Made by a program: the position numbers and the translations under genes | Notes under the pieces: generated by a model | Told to the model about the DNA's origin: nothing | The model's input: the letters and a program-made list of their open reading frames with translations, nothing else | Databases searched by the model: none | Part shown: positions 35,304 through 43,170 of the stretch, piece by piece | How the letters are laid out: every line of letters starts with the position of its first letter | Numbering within the stretch: position 1 is the first letter of the stretch | NCBI RefSeq assembly: GCF_014203695.1 | Contig: NZ_JACHJO010000013.1 | Coordinates: 1-64,000 of the forward strand | Reading direction: 5' to 3' | From: Nocardiopsis algeriensis | GTDB lineage: Bacteria; Actinomycetota; Actinomycetes; Streptosporangiales; Streptosporangiaceae | Length of the DNA: 64,000 bases

Positions 35304-35768
35304 CTACCGGTGCGTGTGGTTGACCCAGGCGTCGGGGTCCTCGGCCAGCACGCGGACCTGTTCGGGAAGCTCGTTGGTGGCCAGATGGCGGAGGTTGACC
35401 CCTTCCAGGATGGAGCGCTCGCTGGCCCGCAGGGCGATCCACACCTTTTGGAGGCTGCGCGCGGCACCGTCGTAGTCGACGTGCTCGGGGCGCTCGCCGC
35501 GTACGTGGGCCAGCGGGCCGTCGACCGCGCGGATGATGTCCGCCAGGGAGATCTCCTCGGGGGGCCGGGCCAGCCAGTAGCCGCCCACCGGACCGCGCTG
35601 GCTGCGGACGAGCCCCGCGCGCCGGAGCTGGGTGAGGATGTTCTCGAGGAATTTTCCGGGGATGGCCTGTGCTCGTGCCAGCTGATCGGCCGTCACCGGC
35701 CCCTCGCCGGCAACAGCGAGCTCCGCTGCGGCACGCAACGCGTAGTCGACCCGGGCTGAAAGGCGCAT
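35304..35768 (-). CDS. Rrf2-family transcriptional regulator without cysteines
   Basis: 154 residues. Winged HTH of the Rrf2 family: RLSARVDYALRAAAELA start, recognition region around IPGKFLENILTQLRRAGLVRSQRGPVGGYWLARPPEEISLADIIRAVDG. The three cysteines that ligate Fe-S in IscR and NsrR are absent (there is no Cys in the protein), so it senses something else or is DNA-binding only. The ATG at 35768 lies six bases after a CATAAT -10 with no ribosome site, hence a leaderless mRNA. The target is unknown. Confidence 0.92.
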   Translation of the reverse strand: MRLSARVDYALRAAAELAVAGEGPVTADQLARAQAIPGKFLENILTQLRRAGLVRSQRGPVGGYWLARPPEEISLADIIRAVDGPLAHVRGERPEHVDYDGAARSLQKVWIALRASERSILEGVNLRHLATNELPEQVRVLAEDPDAWVNHTHR

Positions 35769-35774
35769 GCTGTG

Positions 35775-35780
35775 ATTATG
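35775..35780 (-). promoter_or_regulatory. -10 element of the Rrf2 gene (leaderless)
   Basis: CATAAT on the minus strand, six bases before the ATG. The -35 is not clear. Confidence 0.45.
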
Positions 35781-35885
35781 CCGTGGTTAGAAGGGCGAAT
35801 AGGGCACCGAGTGCCGACAAGATGCGCCGGCGGTCGGGATGCTGCAGCTCAAGGGTACTTCTCCTACCGGGTTGACGGGACATTT

Positions 35886-35903
35886 CCCGCCGGGCCCGGC
35901 GGG
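35886..35903 (-). terminator. Hairpin after the GH3 hexosaminidase gene
   Basis: An 18-bp perfect palindrome (35886-35903) lies two bases beyond the stop codon. No T-tract. Confidence 0.4.
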
Positions 35904-35905
35904 GA

Positions 35906-37372
35906 TCACCCCCTCGCAGCCGCTCCCACCGCGCCTCCCAGGAGCTCGGCCGCGCCGAGGCCGTTGACCCGGGCGGCCCCGTAGGTGCTCACGTGGGCGC
36001 CGCAGGCGGGCCGCCAGACGGGCAGGCCCATCTCCACCACCACGGCGTCGGGGCGCTCCGCCAGGAGGCGCTCGACCAGGCCCCGGGCCTGCGGATACCG
36101 GTGCGCGTCGCGCACCACCACCACCAGGCCGCGCCCCTGTGCGGCGGCCAGGAGGCGCTCGGCGTGCGCGGTGTCCGGGGAGACCCGCTCCGTGCCCGGG
36201 AACCACGGCGCCAGGCCCCAGGGAACCTCGCCCACGGCCATCCCCGCCGGGGCGTCCACCTCCACCACGCAGGGGTCGGCCCACCGCGGCAGCACCCCGT
36301 CCACACGCAGCGCCCGGCGGGCACCGGCCAGGCCGACCTCCGTGTCCTCCGCGGCCGCGGCCCTGAGAGCGGCCCGGGAGCGGATCCACGCCCGCAGCTC
36401 GGCGTTGCGCGCGGCCGCCTCCTCCAGGCGCTCGCCCGGGAGCTGGCCCTCGCGGACCGCCGCCACCAGGGCGGCGCGGACCTGCTCCACCCGGTCGGCG
36501 TAGACGAAACGGCCGAGGCACAGCAGGTCGCATCCTGCGGACACCGCGCGCACGGCGGCCTCCGGAATGCCGATCCGACCGCTGAGCCCCTGCATCTCGA
36601 CGGCGTCGCTGACCACGACCCCGGTGAAGCCCAGCTCGCCGCGCAGCAGCTCGTTGAGGACGTGCGGGGCCAGGGTGGCCGGCCCCTCCACGCCCAGCCC
36701 CGGCATCTCGATGTGCGCCGTCAGCACCGACCGCGCCCCCGCGTCGACGGCGGCCCGGAAGGGCAGCAGCTCGCGCCGGTGCAGCAGGTCGGCGTCGGCC
36801 TCCACCCGCGGCAGCGTGAGATGGGAGTCCTGGGAGGTGGCGCCGTGTCCGGGGAAGTGCTTGGCGCACGCGGCCACCCCCGCCTCCTGCAGGCCGAGCA
36901 CGGCCGCGGCGGAGTGGCGGGCCACCAGCTCGGGGTCGGAGCCGAACGAGCGCGTCCCGATGACGGGGTTGTCGTCGGCGACGTTGACGTCCACGGTCGG
37001 GGCCAGGTCCAGGTTGAGGCCCAGCTCGGCCAAGCGCCCGCCCAGGGAGCGCAGGGTCCGGCGGGTCAGGTCGGTGTCGTCGACCGCGCCCAGAGCGGCG
37101 TTGCCCGGGTAGTCGCTGCCGTGGGCCTGGCCGATACGGGTGACGTCGCCGCCCTCCTCGTCCAGGGAGATCAGGGGCGTGTCGGCGGCCTCCGACAGCC
37201 GGGCGTTGAGTGCGGCCACCTGTTCGGGGGTGTCCAGGTTGTTGTGGAACAGGCAGACACCGGAGATGCCGTCCGCCAGGCCCTCCAGAATCCAGCGAGG
37301 GGCGTGGTGGGACTCGAAGGGCACCAGCAGCGTGGCGTTGGCCAGGCGCTCCAGGGCCGGATCGTGCGACAT
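35906..37372 (-). CDS. GH3 beta-N-acetylglucosaminidase (NagZ/DasD-like)
   Basis: 488 residues, glycoside hydrolase family 3. N-terminal barrel (1-330) with GDVTRIG, the NagZ signature CAKHFPGHGATSQDSH (catalytic His-Asp pair of GH3 NAGases) and the nucleophile Asp in VVVSDAVEM. A second C-terminal alpha/beta domain (about 350-488) is present, as in larger GH3 enzymes. There is no signal peptide, so it acts in the cytoplasm on imported GlcNAc oligosaccharides or muropeptide sugars. The ATG at 37372 has GGAG six bases upstream. It follows a sugar ABC importer on the same strand, like dasD after dasABC in Streptomyces. Confidence 0.9.
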   Translation of the reverse strand: MSHDPALERLANATLLVPFESHHAPRWILEGLADGISGVCLFHNNLDTPEQVAALNARLSEAADTPLISLDEEGGDVTRIGQAHGSDYPGNAALGAVDDTDLTRRTLRSLGGRLAELGLNLDLAPTVDVNVADDNPVIGTRSFGSDPELVARHSAAAVLGLQEAGVAACAKHFPGHGATSQDSHLTLPRVEADADLLHRRELLPFRAAVDAGARSVLTAHIEMPGLGVEGPATLAPHVLNELLRGELGFTGVVVSDAVEMQGLSGRIGIPEAAVRAVSAGCDLLCLGRFVYADRVEQVRAALVAAVREGQLPGERLEEAAARNAELRAWIRSRAALRAAAAEDTEVGLAGARRALRVDGVLPRWADPCVVEVDAPAGMAVGEVPWGLAPWFPGTERVSPDTAHAERLLAAAQGRGLVVVVRDAHRYPQARGLVERLLAERPDAVVVEMGLPVWRPACGAHVSTYGAARVNGLGAAELLGGAVGAAARG

Positions 37373-37436
37373 CGCGAACTCCGTTCGTGGGCATGGGTGC
37401 CCCTTGCGGGGCAGACGAAGGCGGGGCGGGCGCACG

Positions 37437-37472
37437 GGAGCCGGGCGGGGCCGCGGCGCCCCGCGCGGCTCC
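37437..37472 (-). terminator. Attenuator-like hairpin between the sugar permease and hexosaminidase genes
   Basis: Arms 37437-37451 and 37458-37472 pair over 15 bp with one mismatch and a six-base loop. It lies 20 bases past the permease stop and 64 bases before the hexosaminidase start, so it may reduce read-through. Confidence 0.5.
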
Positions 37473-37492
37473 GCCCCGGACGCGGCGGGGCG

Positions 37493-38389
37493 TCAGCCCT
37501 TGACCGCACCCATCGTCAGACCGGAGACCATCCGGCGCTGGACGAAGAGGAAGAAGGCCATGACCGGGAGAGTCAGCAGGGTGGAGGCGGCCATGATCGG
37601 CCCCCACTCGGTGCCGAAGCGGCCGAAGTAGTAGGAGAGGGTGAGCGGCAGGGTGTAGCTGTCGGTGCTGCGGCCCAGGAACGTCAGGGCCACGATGAAC
37701 TCGTTCCAGGCGGTGATGAAGGCGAAGATGCTCGCCGCGACCAGCCCCGGGGCCACCAGCGGCATGAGGATGCGCCAGAACACCGTCCAGCTGCCCGCGC
37801 CGTCGATGGCGGCGGCCTCCTCCAGCTCCTTGGGCACCGCCTCCACGAAGCCGCGCAGCATCAGAACGGTGATCGGCAGCGACACGGCCGTGTACACGAC
37901 GAGCAGGCCCGACAGGTTGCCCAGCAGCTGTGTGCCGGTGGCCTCCGACAGGTGGCGGAAGTTGATGAAGATGGAGATGATCATCGCCTCCATCGGCACC
38001 ATCTGGATGACCATCAGGAGGATGACGAACGCGGTCCGCAGCCGGAAGCGGAAGCGGGCCACCGCCACCGCCGCCAGCAGCGACAGCACGGCCCCCATGG
38101 CCACGGCGCCGACGGTGACCACCAGGCTGTTGGCCAGGAACTGCCAGAAGTTCACCCCCGGGATGAGCTCGCCGTTGACCACGCGGTCGAAGTGCTCGAG
38201 CGTCGGGGCCTGGGGGAGGAGCGTCTGGTCGCGGGTGAAGATCTCGCCCACCGGTTTGAACGCCGTGGCCACCATCCAGTAGACGGGGAAGACGGAGAAC
38301 AGGAACACCGCCAGGCCGGCCAGGTACAGCGGCAGGGAGCGCAGGCGGCGCGCGGTGCTGCGGCGGCGGGCGGGACGTGTCGCGGTCAT
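37493..38389 (-). CDS. Sugar ABC transporter permease (MalG/DasC-like)
   Basis: 298 residues. A carbohydrate-uptake (CUT1) permease with six helices and the EAA loop VPKELEEAAAIDGAGSWTVFWRILMPLV. The N-terminal Arg-rich stretch is cytoplasmic. The ATG at 38389 overlaps the stop of the upstream permease (ATGA), so translation is coupled. It forms the channel with the next protein. No ATPase gene is present in the cluster; CUT1 importers of actinobacteria commonly share the MsiK ATPase encoded elsewhere. Confidence 0.94.
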   Translation of the reverse strand: MTATRPARRRSTARRLRSLPLYLAGLAVFLFSVFPVYWMVATAFKPVGEIFTRDQTLLPQAPTLEHFDRVVNGELIPGVNFWQFLANSLVVTVGAVAMGAVLSLLAAVAVARFRFRLRTAFVILLMVIQMVPMEAMIISIFINFRHLSEATGTQLLGNLSGLLVVYTAVSLPITVLMLRGFVEAVPKELEEAAAIDGAGSWTVFWRILMPLVAPGLVAASIFAFITAWNEFIVALTFLGRSTDSYTLPLTLSYYFGRFGTEWGPIMAASTLLTLPVMAFFLFVQRRMVSGLTMGAVKG

Positions 38390-39375
38390 CGGGTCTCCCC
38401 CTGGCGGATCATGATGCGCAGGTAGTACGCGGTGACGGCGAGGATCAGGACGGTCATGACCACCGCGATCGCCGATCCCATGCCGTAGTCGGCCGGGGTC
38501 GCGCTGAAGCCCTGCTGGTAGATGTAGTACGAGAGCAGGAAGACGTCCTTGTTCTGGAAGCTGTTGGCCAGGATGTACAGCTGGGTGAACACCCGCAGGT
38601 CCCAGATGATCTGCAGGATCAGCAGGAGGGCGAAGAGGGGCCGCAGCATCGGGAAGGTGACGCTCCAGAAGGACTTCCACGCGGTGGCCCCGTCCATCTT
38701 CGCGGCCTCGTAGAGCTCGCCCGGGATGCTCTTGAGGCCGGCCAGGACGGAGACCGCGACGAAGGGGAACGACTGCCAGACGATCACCGTGATCAGGATG
38801 GTGAACAGCGGCAGCGGTTCGAGGAACCAGTTGTACTCCAGCCAGCCGTCCCCGACGAGCCGGTCGGGGAGCCGGTCCAGCACGACGTTGACCAGGCCCC
38901 GCTCGGGCAGGAACAGCCAGCGGAAGACCAGGGAGGCGCTCAGCGCCGGGGTGGCCCAGGCCAGCATCATGCCGACGGAGACGAAGCCCGAGAACCACGT
39001 GGGCAGTCTGTGGAGCAGCAGGCCCACGAGGGTGCCCAGCACCATCGTGGTGCCGACCATGACCGCGCACACCACCACGGTGTTGCGCAGGATCGTCCAG
39101 AACTCCGTGTCGCCCAGCAGCTCCCGGTAGTGGGCGAAGCCGTTCCATGCGGGTCCGGGCTGGTTCGGCAGCAGGTTGCGGGTGGTGAAGTCGGTGAGGG
39201 AGTACCACACCATCTGCACGATCGGCCACAGGAGCACGACCGCCAGGAGGATCAGCGCCGGTGCGATGAGCAGGTAGGGGGCGGGGAGCTTGCGGCGGCG
39301 GTGCGGTGCGGGGCCCCCGGGAGGCTCCTGCCCTGCGGCCCCGCGGCCGGTCTCTCGTTCGACGGTGGAAACCAT
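38386..39375 (-). CDS. Sugar ABC transporter permease (MalF/DasB-like)
   Basis: 329 residues. CUT1 permease, with a cytoplasmic N-terminal segment of about 35 residues, six helices, and the EAA loop IPGELYEAAKMDGATAWKSFW. The ATG at 39375 is preceded by GAAG; the frame upstream has no better start. It lies 88 bp after the binding-protein gene, separated by two hairpins. Confidence 0.94.
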   Translation of the reverse strand: MVSTVERETGRGAAGQEPPGGPAPHRRRKLPAPYLLIAPALILLAVVLLWPIVQMVWYSLTDFTTRNLLPNQPGPAWNGFAHYRELLGDTEFWTILRNTVVVCAVMVGTTMVLGTLVGLLLHRLPTWFSGFVSVGMMLAWATPALSASLVFRWLFLPERGLVNVVLDRLPDRLVGDGWLEYNWFLEPLPLFTILITVIVWQSFPFVAVSVLAGLKSIPGELYEAAKMDGATAWKSFWSVTFPMLRPLFALLLILQIIWDLRVFTQLYILANSFQNKDVFLLSYYIYQQGFSATPADYGMGSAIAVVMTVLILAVTAYYLRIMIRQGETR

Positions 39376-39406
39376 GGTCTTCGCAATCAGGGTGTGGGCG
39401 GCCGGA

Positions 39407-39447
39407 GGGCGGGGCCGGTACGGGCCCCGCCCGTGCCGGCCCGGCAC
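39407..39447 (-). terminator. Two tandem hairpins between the binding-protein and permease genes
   Basis: First hairpin: GTGCCGG/CCGGCAC (39433-39439 with 39441-39447). Second: a perfect 10-bp stem (39407-39416 with 39423-39432). They directly follow the solute-binding-protein gene and probably stabilise its mRNA or cause partial termination, giving an excess of binding protein over permease. Confidence 0.5.
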
Positions 39448-39463
39448 AGTGGTGGGGGGGCGG

Positions 39464-40732
39464 TTACTCGACCGGTTCGTTGAGGATGGCCGTGAGCTGC
39501 TCGTCGGCCTCGGCCAGGACCTCCTCGGCGTCGCCGCCGCGGACGATCTCCAGCACGGCGGCGGGCAGGATCTTGTTGTCCTGGTCGGCCGCGGTCCAGC
39601 GCGGGGTGGTCGGGAAGAAGCGCGTGTTCTGCATCTGGGTGGCGGCGGCCGCGCGGTTCGGGTCCTCCTGGTACTCGTCGCTCTCGAGCAGCTCCGGGTA
39701 GGCCGGGAAGAAGCCCGCGGCGTCGGCGAAGCCCTTGCCGCCCTCCTGGTCGCCCATGACGGTCAGCAGCTCGAAGGCCAGGTCGGGCTGCTGGGTGGTG
39801 GAGAAGACCGACAGGGCCGATCCGCCGGCGAAGGCCGGGGCGATGCCGTCGGCGCCCGGGATCGGGGCGGCGGCGATGTCCTCCAGGACGGCCGGGTCCT
39901 GGGCCTGCTCCTCCATGGAGGCCAGCGCCCAGCCGCCGTCGATGTACATGCCGAGCTCGCCGTTGGCCATGTCGGCCAGCGGGACGAGCTCGTTCTCGCC
40001 GACGTAGCCCTGCGGGGAGATGCCGTCGGTGGACAGGCTCGCGTAGAACTCGACCGCCTCGACGGTGGCCGGGTCGGTGAGCCGGCCCTCCCACTCCTCG
40101 CCGTTCTGCACGGCGATCTCGCCGCCGTTGCTCCAGATGAAGCTGGCGATACCGTTGGTGAAGTCGGTCGGCGCGCCGAAGCCGCTGACCCCGTACTCCT
40201 CCTGGATGTCCTCGGCGACGGTGACGAGCTCGTCCCAGGTGGTGGGCGGCTCGTGGCCCAGTTCGCCCAGCCAGTCGGCGCGGTAGTAGAGGGTGCGCAC
40301 GCCCGAGTACCACGGGACGCCGTACTGGACGCCGTTGTAGGTGCCGTACTCCAGGGCGTTCTGGTCCATCTCGGAGGCGGCGTCCCAGCCGGAGACCTGG
40401 TCGGTGATGTCGAGCAGGGCGCCCTGGGAGGCCCAGCCGGCCACCTGGTCGTTGCCGATCTCGATGACGTCGGGGGCGTCGCCGCCGGCCAGGGCGTTGG
40501 TGATGGACTCCTGGGCGTCGGGCCAGGGGATGAACTCGACGTGCACGTCGGTGTCCGGGCTGCTCTCCTGGAAGCGGGCCTCGACTCCGTCGAAGTACTC
40601 GACCAGCGCGTCCTGGGAGGTGCCCATGACCCACACCGTCAGGCCGTCGGGCCGGTCGTCCCCGGACCCGTCGCCGCAGGCAGCGGCCAGCAGGACCACG
40701 GCCGTGGCCGCGGCGATCTTGGGAAGCCTCAT
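39464..40732 (-). CDS. Sugar-binding lipoprotein of a CUT1 ABC importer (DasA-like)
   Basis: 422 residues. Lipoprotein signal (VVLLAAACG, Cys about residue 19), then an SBP_bac_1 fold with features such as WPDAQESITNALAGGDAPDVIEIGNDQVAGW and an aromatic-rich binding cleft (WYSGVRTLYYRADWL). The start is the ATG at 40732 with AGAGGT six bases upstream; the longer upstream frame lacks a signal sequence. First gene of the four-gene import unit, divergent from the ROK gene. The GH3 neighbour suggests GlcNAc-containing oligosaccharides as ligand. Confidence 0.93.
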   Translation of the reverse strand: MRLPKIAAATAVVLLAAACGDGSGDDRPDGLTVWVMGTSQDALVEYFDGVEARFQESSPDTDVHVEFIPWPDAQESITNALAGGDAPDVIEIGNDQVAGWASQGALLDITDQVSGWDAASEMDQNALEYGTYNGVQYGVPWYSGVRTLYYRADWLGELGHEPPTTWDELVTVAEDIQEEYGVSGFGAPTDFTNGIASFIWSNGGEIAVQNGEEWEGRLTDPATVEAVEFYASLSTDGISPQGYVGENELVPLADMANGELGMYIDGGWALASMEEQAQDPAVLEDIAAAPIPGADGIAPAFAGGSALSVFSTTQQPDLAFELLTVMGDQEGGKGFADAAGFFPAYPELLESDEYQEDPNRAAAATQMQNTRFFPTTPRWTAADQDNKILPAAVLEIVRGGDAEEVLAEADEQLTAILNEPVE

Positions 40733-40936
40733 GGTGTACCTCTTCTCCCTTCGCACGTCGCGCCGGTGGTCGACGCCTGTGCCCGGACCGCCTGGGATGA
40801 TGGAGCCGAATCCCTGTCGGTCCGCAGTCTGTGTGGGGGTGTGCTGGGATCGCACGCTTTGCCGCCCCGCCGGCGCGGGTAACCGGGAAGGACCGGGGAC
40901 GCACCCCCGACCTGCCGGGACGTGACCTCTTGCGAG

Positions 40937-40976
40937 GTTGTGAGCTAAATTAACAACAAACTTTCCTAATAAAAAC
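40937..40976. promoter_or_regulatory. AT-rich operator region between the sugar importer and ROK genes
   Basis: A sharply AT-rich 45-bp block in otherwise 73 percent GC DNA. It contains the inverted repeat GTTGT-N11-ACAAC (40937-40957) and the segment AAACTTTCCTAATAA (40958-40972). The latter resembles one half of the TTAGGAAA...TTTCCTAA type operators seen upstream of ROK-controlled sugar genes. It probably holds overlapping divergent promoters and the ROK site. Confidence 0.45.
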
Positions 40977-40995
40977 AGGGTGAGGTGTCACGGTT

Positions 40996-42207
40996 ATGTC
41001 TCAACGCCCGGGGACTCCCCGGCTGCTACGCCAACTCAACGACCGGGCGGCGCTCGAGCTGCTGCTGTCGGACGGGCCCCTGACCCGGACGCAGCTGGGC
41101 ACGAGGACCGGACTGTCCAAGGTGACCGCCTCCCAGTTACTGGCCCGGCTGGAGGAGCGCGACCTGGTACGGGTGGTCGGCAGCCAGGCGGGCGGGCGCG
41201 GACCCAACGCCGCCCTGTACGCGGTCGTCCCCGAGAGCGCCTACGTCGCCGCCCTCGACGTCAGCGCCCGCAGGGTCACCGCCACCATCGCCGACATCAC
41301 CGGGCGGATCGTGGGGGACGCGACCGTCGACCCCAGCGCCTCCGACGACCCCGTGGCACTGGTGCACACCACCGTCATGCGCCTCGTGGACGAGGCCGGG
41401 GTGCCCCTCGACCGGCTCCGCGCCTGCGTCATCGGCACCCCCGGCGTCGTCGACCCCCGCACCGGTGACATCCGCTTCTCCTTCGACCTCATCACCTGGC
41501 ACGAGGGCATCCTGGAGGCGCTGCGCACCGACCTCAGGCGTTCGGTGATGATCGAGAACGACGTGAACCTCGCCGCCCTCGCCGAGCACGCCGAGGGGAT
41601 CGCCGCGGGCGTCTCCGAGTTCGTCCTCATCTGGCTCAGCGCCGCCGGCGGCGTCGGCATGTCCACCATGATCGACGGCCGCATCCACCGCGGCCGCTCC
41701 GGCAGCGCCGGCGAGATCGGCTACCTGCCCGTCCCCGGCGCCCCCATGCCCGGCGATCTGGGACTGCCCGCCGGGTACGGGTCCCCGCGCGGCGACAGCC
41801 GCGAGCTCCCCCACGGCTTCCAGGCACTGGTCAGGTCCGGGCAGATCGTCGAGCTCGCCGCCGAGCACGGCATCGAGGGCGGTGATGTCGTCACCGTCGT
41901 CGAGCGGGCGGCGTCCTCCGACAGCCCCCGGGCCGAAGCCTTCCTCGAGGCCTTCGCCGAGCGCATCGCCCGCGGAGTGGCCGCCGTCAGCGTCATCCTG
42001 GACCCCGGGCTGGTCGTCCTCGGCGGCGACGTCGCCCGCGCCGGGGGCACCCGGCTGGCCGAGCGCGTGCAGGCCGCCACCGCCCGTATCGCGCCCAACG
42101 ACACCGAGATCGGCCTCGGGGCGGTCGAGGGCAGCCCCGTCGTCCGCGGCGCTCTGCTGCACGCCCTCGAACACGCCCGCGACGAGGTGTTCTCCTCCAC
42201 GGTCTGA
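40996..42207 (+). CDS. ROK-family transcriptional repressor
   Basis: 403 residues. N-terminal winged HTH (about 10-75, GPLTRTQLGTRTGLSKVTASQLLARL), then the ROK domain with GTPGVVDPRTG and the ENDVNLAALAE catalytic-Asp block. The Cys-rich zinc motif of canonical ROK proteins (C-x-C-G-x2-G-C) is replaced by a Gly/Pro-rich loop without cysteine, and the His of GEIGH is Tyr (AGEIGYL). Sugar-kinase activity is therefore unlikely and zinc binding is lost. GAGGTG lies eight bases before the ATG. Divergent from the importer it presumably controls. Confidence 0.92.
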   Translation: MSQRPGTPRLLRQLNDRAALELLLSDGPLTRTQLGTRTGLSKVTASQLLARLEERDLVRVVGSQAGGRGPNAALYAVVPESAYVAALDVSARRVTATIADITGRIVGDATVDPSASDDPVALVHTTVMRLVDEAGVPLDRLRACVIGTPGVVDPRTGDIRFSFDLITWHEGILEALRTDLRRSVMIENDVNLAALAEHAEGIAAGVSEFVLIWLSAAGGVGMSTMIDGRIHRGRSGSAGEIGYLPVPGAPMPGDLGLPAGYGSPRGDSRELPHGFQALVRSGQIVELAAEHGIEGGDVVTVVERAASSDSPRAEAFLEAFAERIARGVAAVSVILDPGLVVLGGDVARAGGTRLAERVQAATARIAPNDTEIGLGAVEGSPVVRGALLHALEHARDEVFSSTV

Positions 42208-42214
42208 CCCGCCT

Positions 42215-42238
42215 CCCGCCCCGCCGGAGCGGGGCGGG
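42215..42238. terminator. Bidirectional terminator after the ROK gene
   Basis: A perfect 10-bp stem (42215-42224 with 42229-42238) with a four-base loop, between convergent genes. Confidence 0.6.
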
Positions 42239-42239
42239 G

Positions 42240-42749
42240 TCAGGCCGCGGGACCGGTCCGGGCCAGGTTGCGCACCATGGCCACCCGCGGCAGTACGCGG
42301 ATCGGCGCCTCCGCGGCCCACACCCGTTCCAGGCCCGGCCCCCACTCCTCGCGCGCCCACACCGAGAAGCCCCGTGCCGCGTACCAGGGGGCGTTCCACG
42401 GCAGGTCGCGGAACGTGGTGAGCGTCATCCGGTCCCCGCCCGCGGCCGCGGCCTCCGCGCACACCGCCTCCAGGAGGGCCGACCCGATACCGCGCCGGCC
42501 GGACGAGGGGTGCACCGCCAACTGCTCCAGGTGCGCCGACCCGTCCACGGCGACCGTCGCCGCCAGGCCGACGGGCGCCGCGCCGGAGACGGCCACCAGC
42601 ACCCGCCCGGCATGCTCCAGGAGCTCCCGGGGGTCGTCCGGCGGCAGCACCACCCCGGCGTCGGCGAACAGGGTGTCCGCGGCCAGTGAGACCTCCACCA
42701 GCCGGGGCACGTCCCGAGGCCGCATCTCCCGTATCTCCATGCCCTCCAT
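42240..42749 (-). CDS. GNAT-family N-acetyltransferase
   Basis: 169 residues. Motif A LEQLAVHPSSGRRGIGSALLEAVCAEA with the acetyl-CoA loop RRGIGS, and C-terminal WNAPWYAARGFSVW. Two in-frame ATGs exist (42749 and 42740). The first is taken because GGAGG is only two bases from the second; the choice is uncertain. The substrate is unknown. A similar acetyltransferase lies near recA in other actinomycetes. Confidence 0.88.
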   Translation of the reverse strand: MEGMEIREMRPRDVPRLVEVSLAADTLFADAGVVLPPDDPRELLEHAGRVLVAVSGAAPVGLAATVAVDGSAHLEQLAVHPSSGRRGIGSALLEAVCAEAAAAGGDRMTLTTFRDLPWNAPWYAARGFSVWAREEWGPGLERVWAAEAPIRVLPRVAMVRNLARTGPAA

Positions 42750-42806
42750 TCTGGCGGCCCGGCGGGCGGGACGCGGCCGGTGCGCCGATCATCGATACTG
42801 GGGCCG

Positions 42807-43001
42807 ATGAGACTCACTGTGTTCTGGCGCAACATGCACGATCAGTTCGGCGAGGCCTACGCCGAGAGCCTGGCCAAGGACTACGTCCTCGAGGGCCTGG
42901 GCTCCCGGACGGTCGACCAGGCCCTCGCCGACGGCGTGGCCGCCAAGGAGGTCTGGCGGGCCGTGTGCGACGCCTTCGACCTTCCCGCCGCCGCCCGCTG
43001 A
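42807..43001 (+). CDS. DUF3046 protein
   Basis: 64 residues. MRLTVFWRNMHDQFGEAYAESLAKD and the ALADGVAAKEVWRAVCDAF segment are the DUF3046 signature; the family is short, actinobacterial, and usually sits just before recA, as here. The ATG at 42807 lies seven bases after a GATACT -10-like element without a Shine-Dalgarno, so probably leaderless. The function is unknown. Confidence 0.9.
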   Translation: MRLTVFWRNMHDQFGEAYAESLAKDYVLEGLGSRTVDQALADGVAAKEVWRAVCDAFDLPAAAR

Positions 43002-43045
43002 ACCCGCCCCGCGACACGCCGCGCCCTCCTGCGTTCGCCCCCATA

Positions 43046-43068
43046 TCGAACACGAGTTCGGGTAGTGT
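43046..43068 (+). promoter_or_regulatory. LexA (SOS) box and -10 of recA
   Basis: TCGAAC-ACGA-GTTCGG (43046-43061) matches the actinobacterial LexA consensus TCGAAC-N4-GTTCGA at 11 of 12 defined positions. A TAGTGT -10 (43063-43068) follows immediately, so bound LexA would block the promoter. Confidence 0.8.
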
Positions 43069-43071
43069 GGG

Positions 43072-43080
43072 TTGTCCACA
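43072..43080 (+). promoter_or_regulatory. DnaA-box match upstream of recA
   Basis: TTGTCCACA is identical to the GC-rich actinobacterial DnaA-box consensus and lies four bases after the recA -10, near the expected transcription start. A single box could occur by chance. Confidence 0.35.
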
Positions 43081-43170
43081 GGCGAACGCCGGGCGTCGCG
43101 AATGTCGCACCGACCGCGTAGCGTCGTGCGCACCATGAAGAAAAAGGCATCAACCCAACAGGGGTATCCC

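Noticed and set aside
43072-43080. Replication origin at the DnaA box
   Set aside because: A single box, no AT-rich unwinding region, no dnaA or dnaN nearby.
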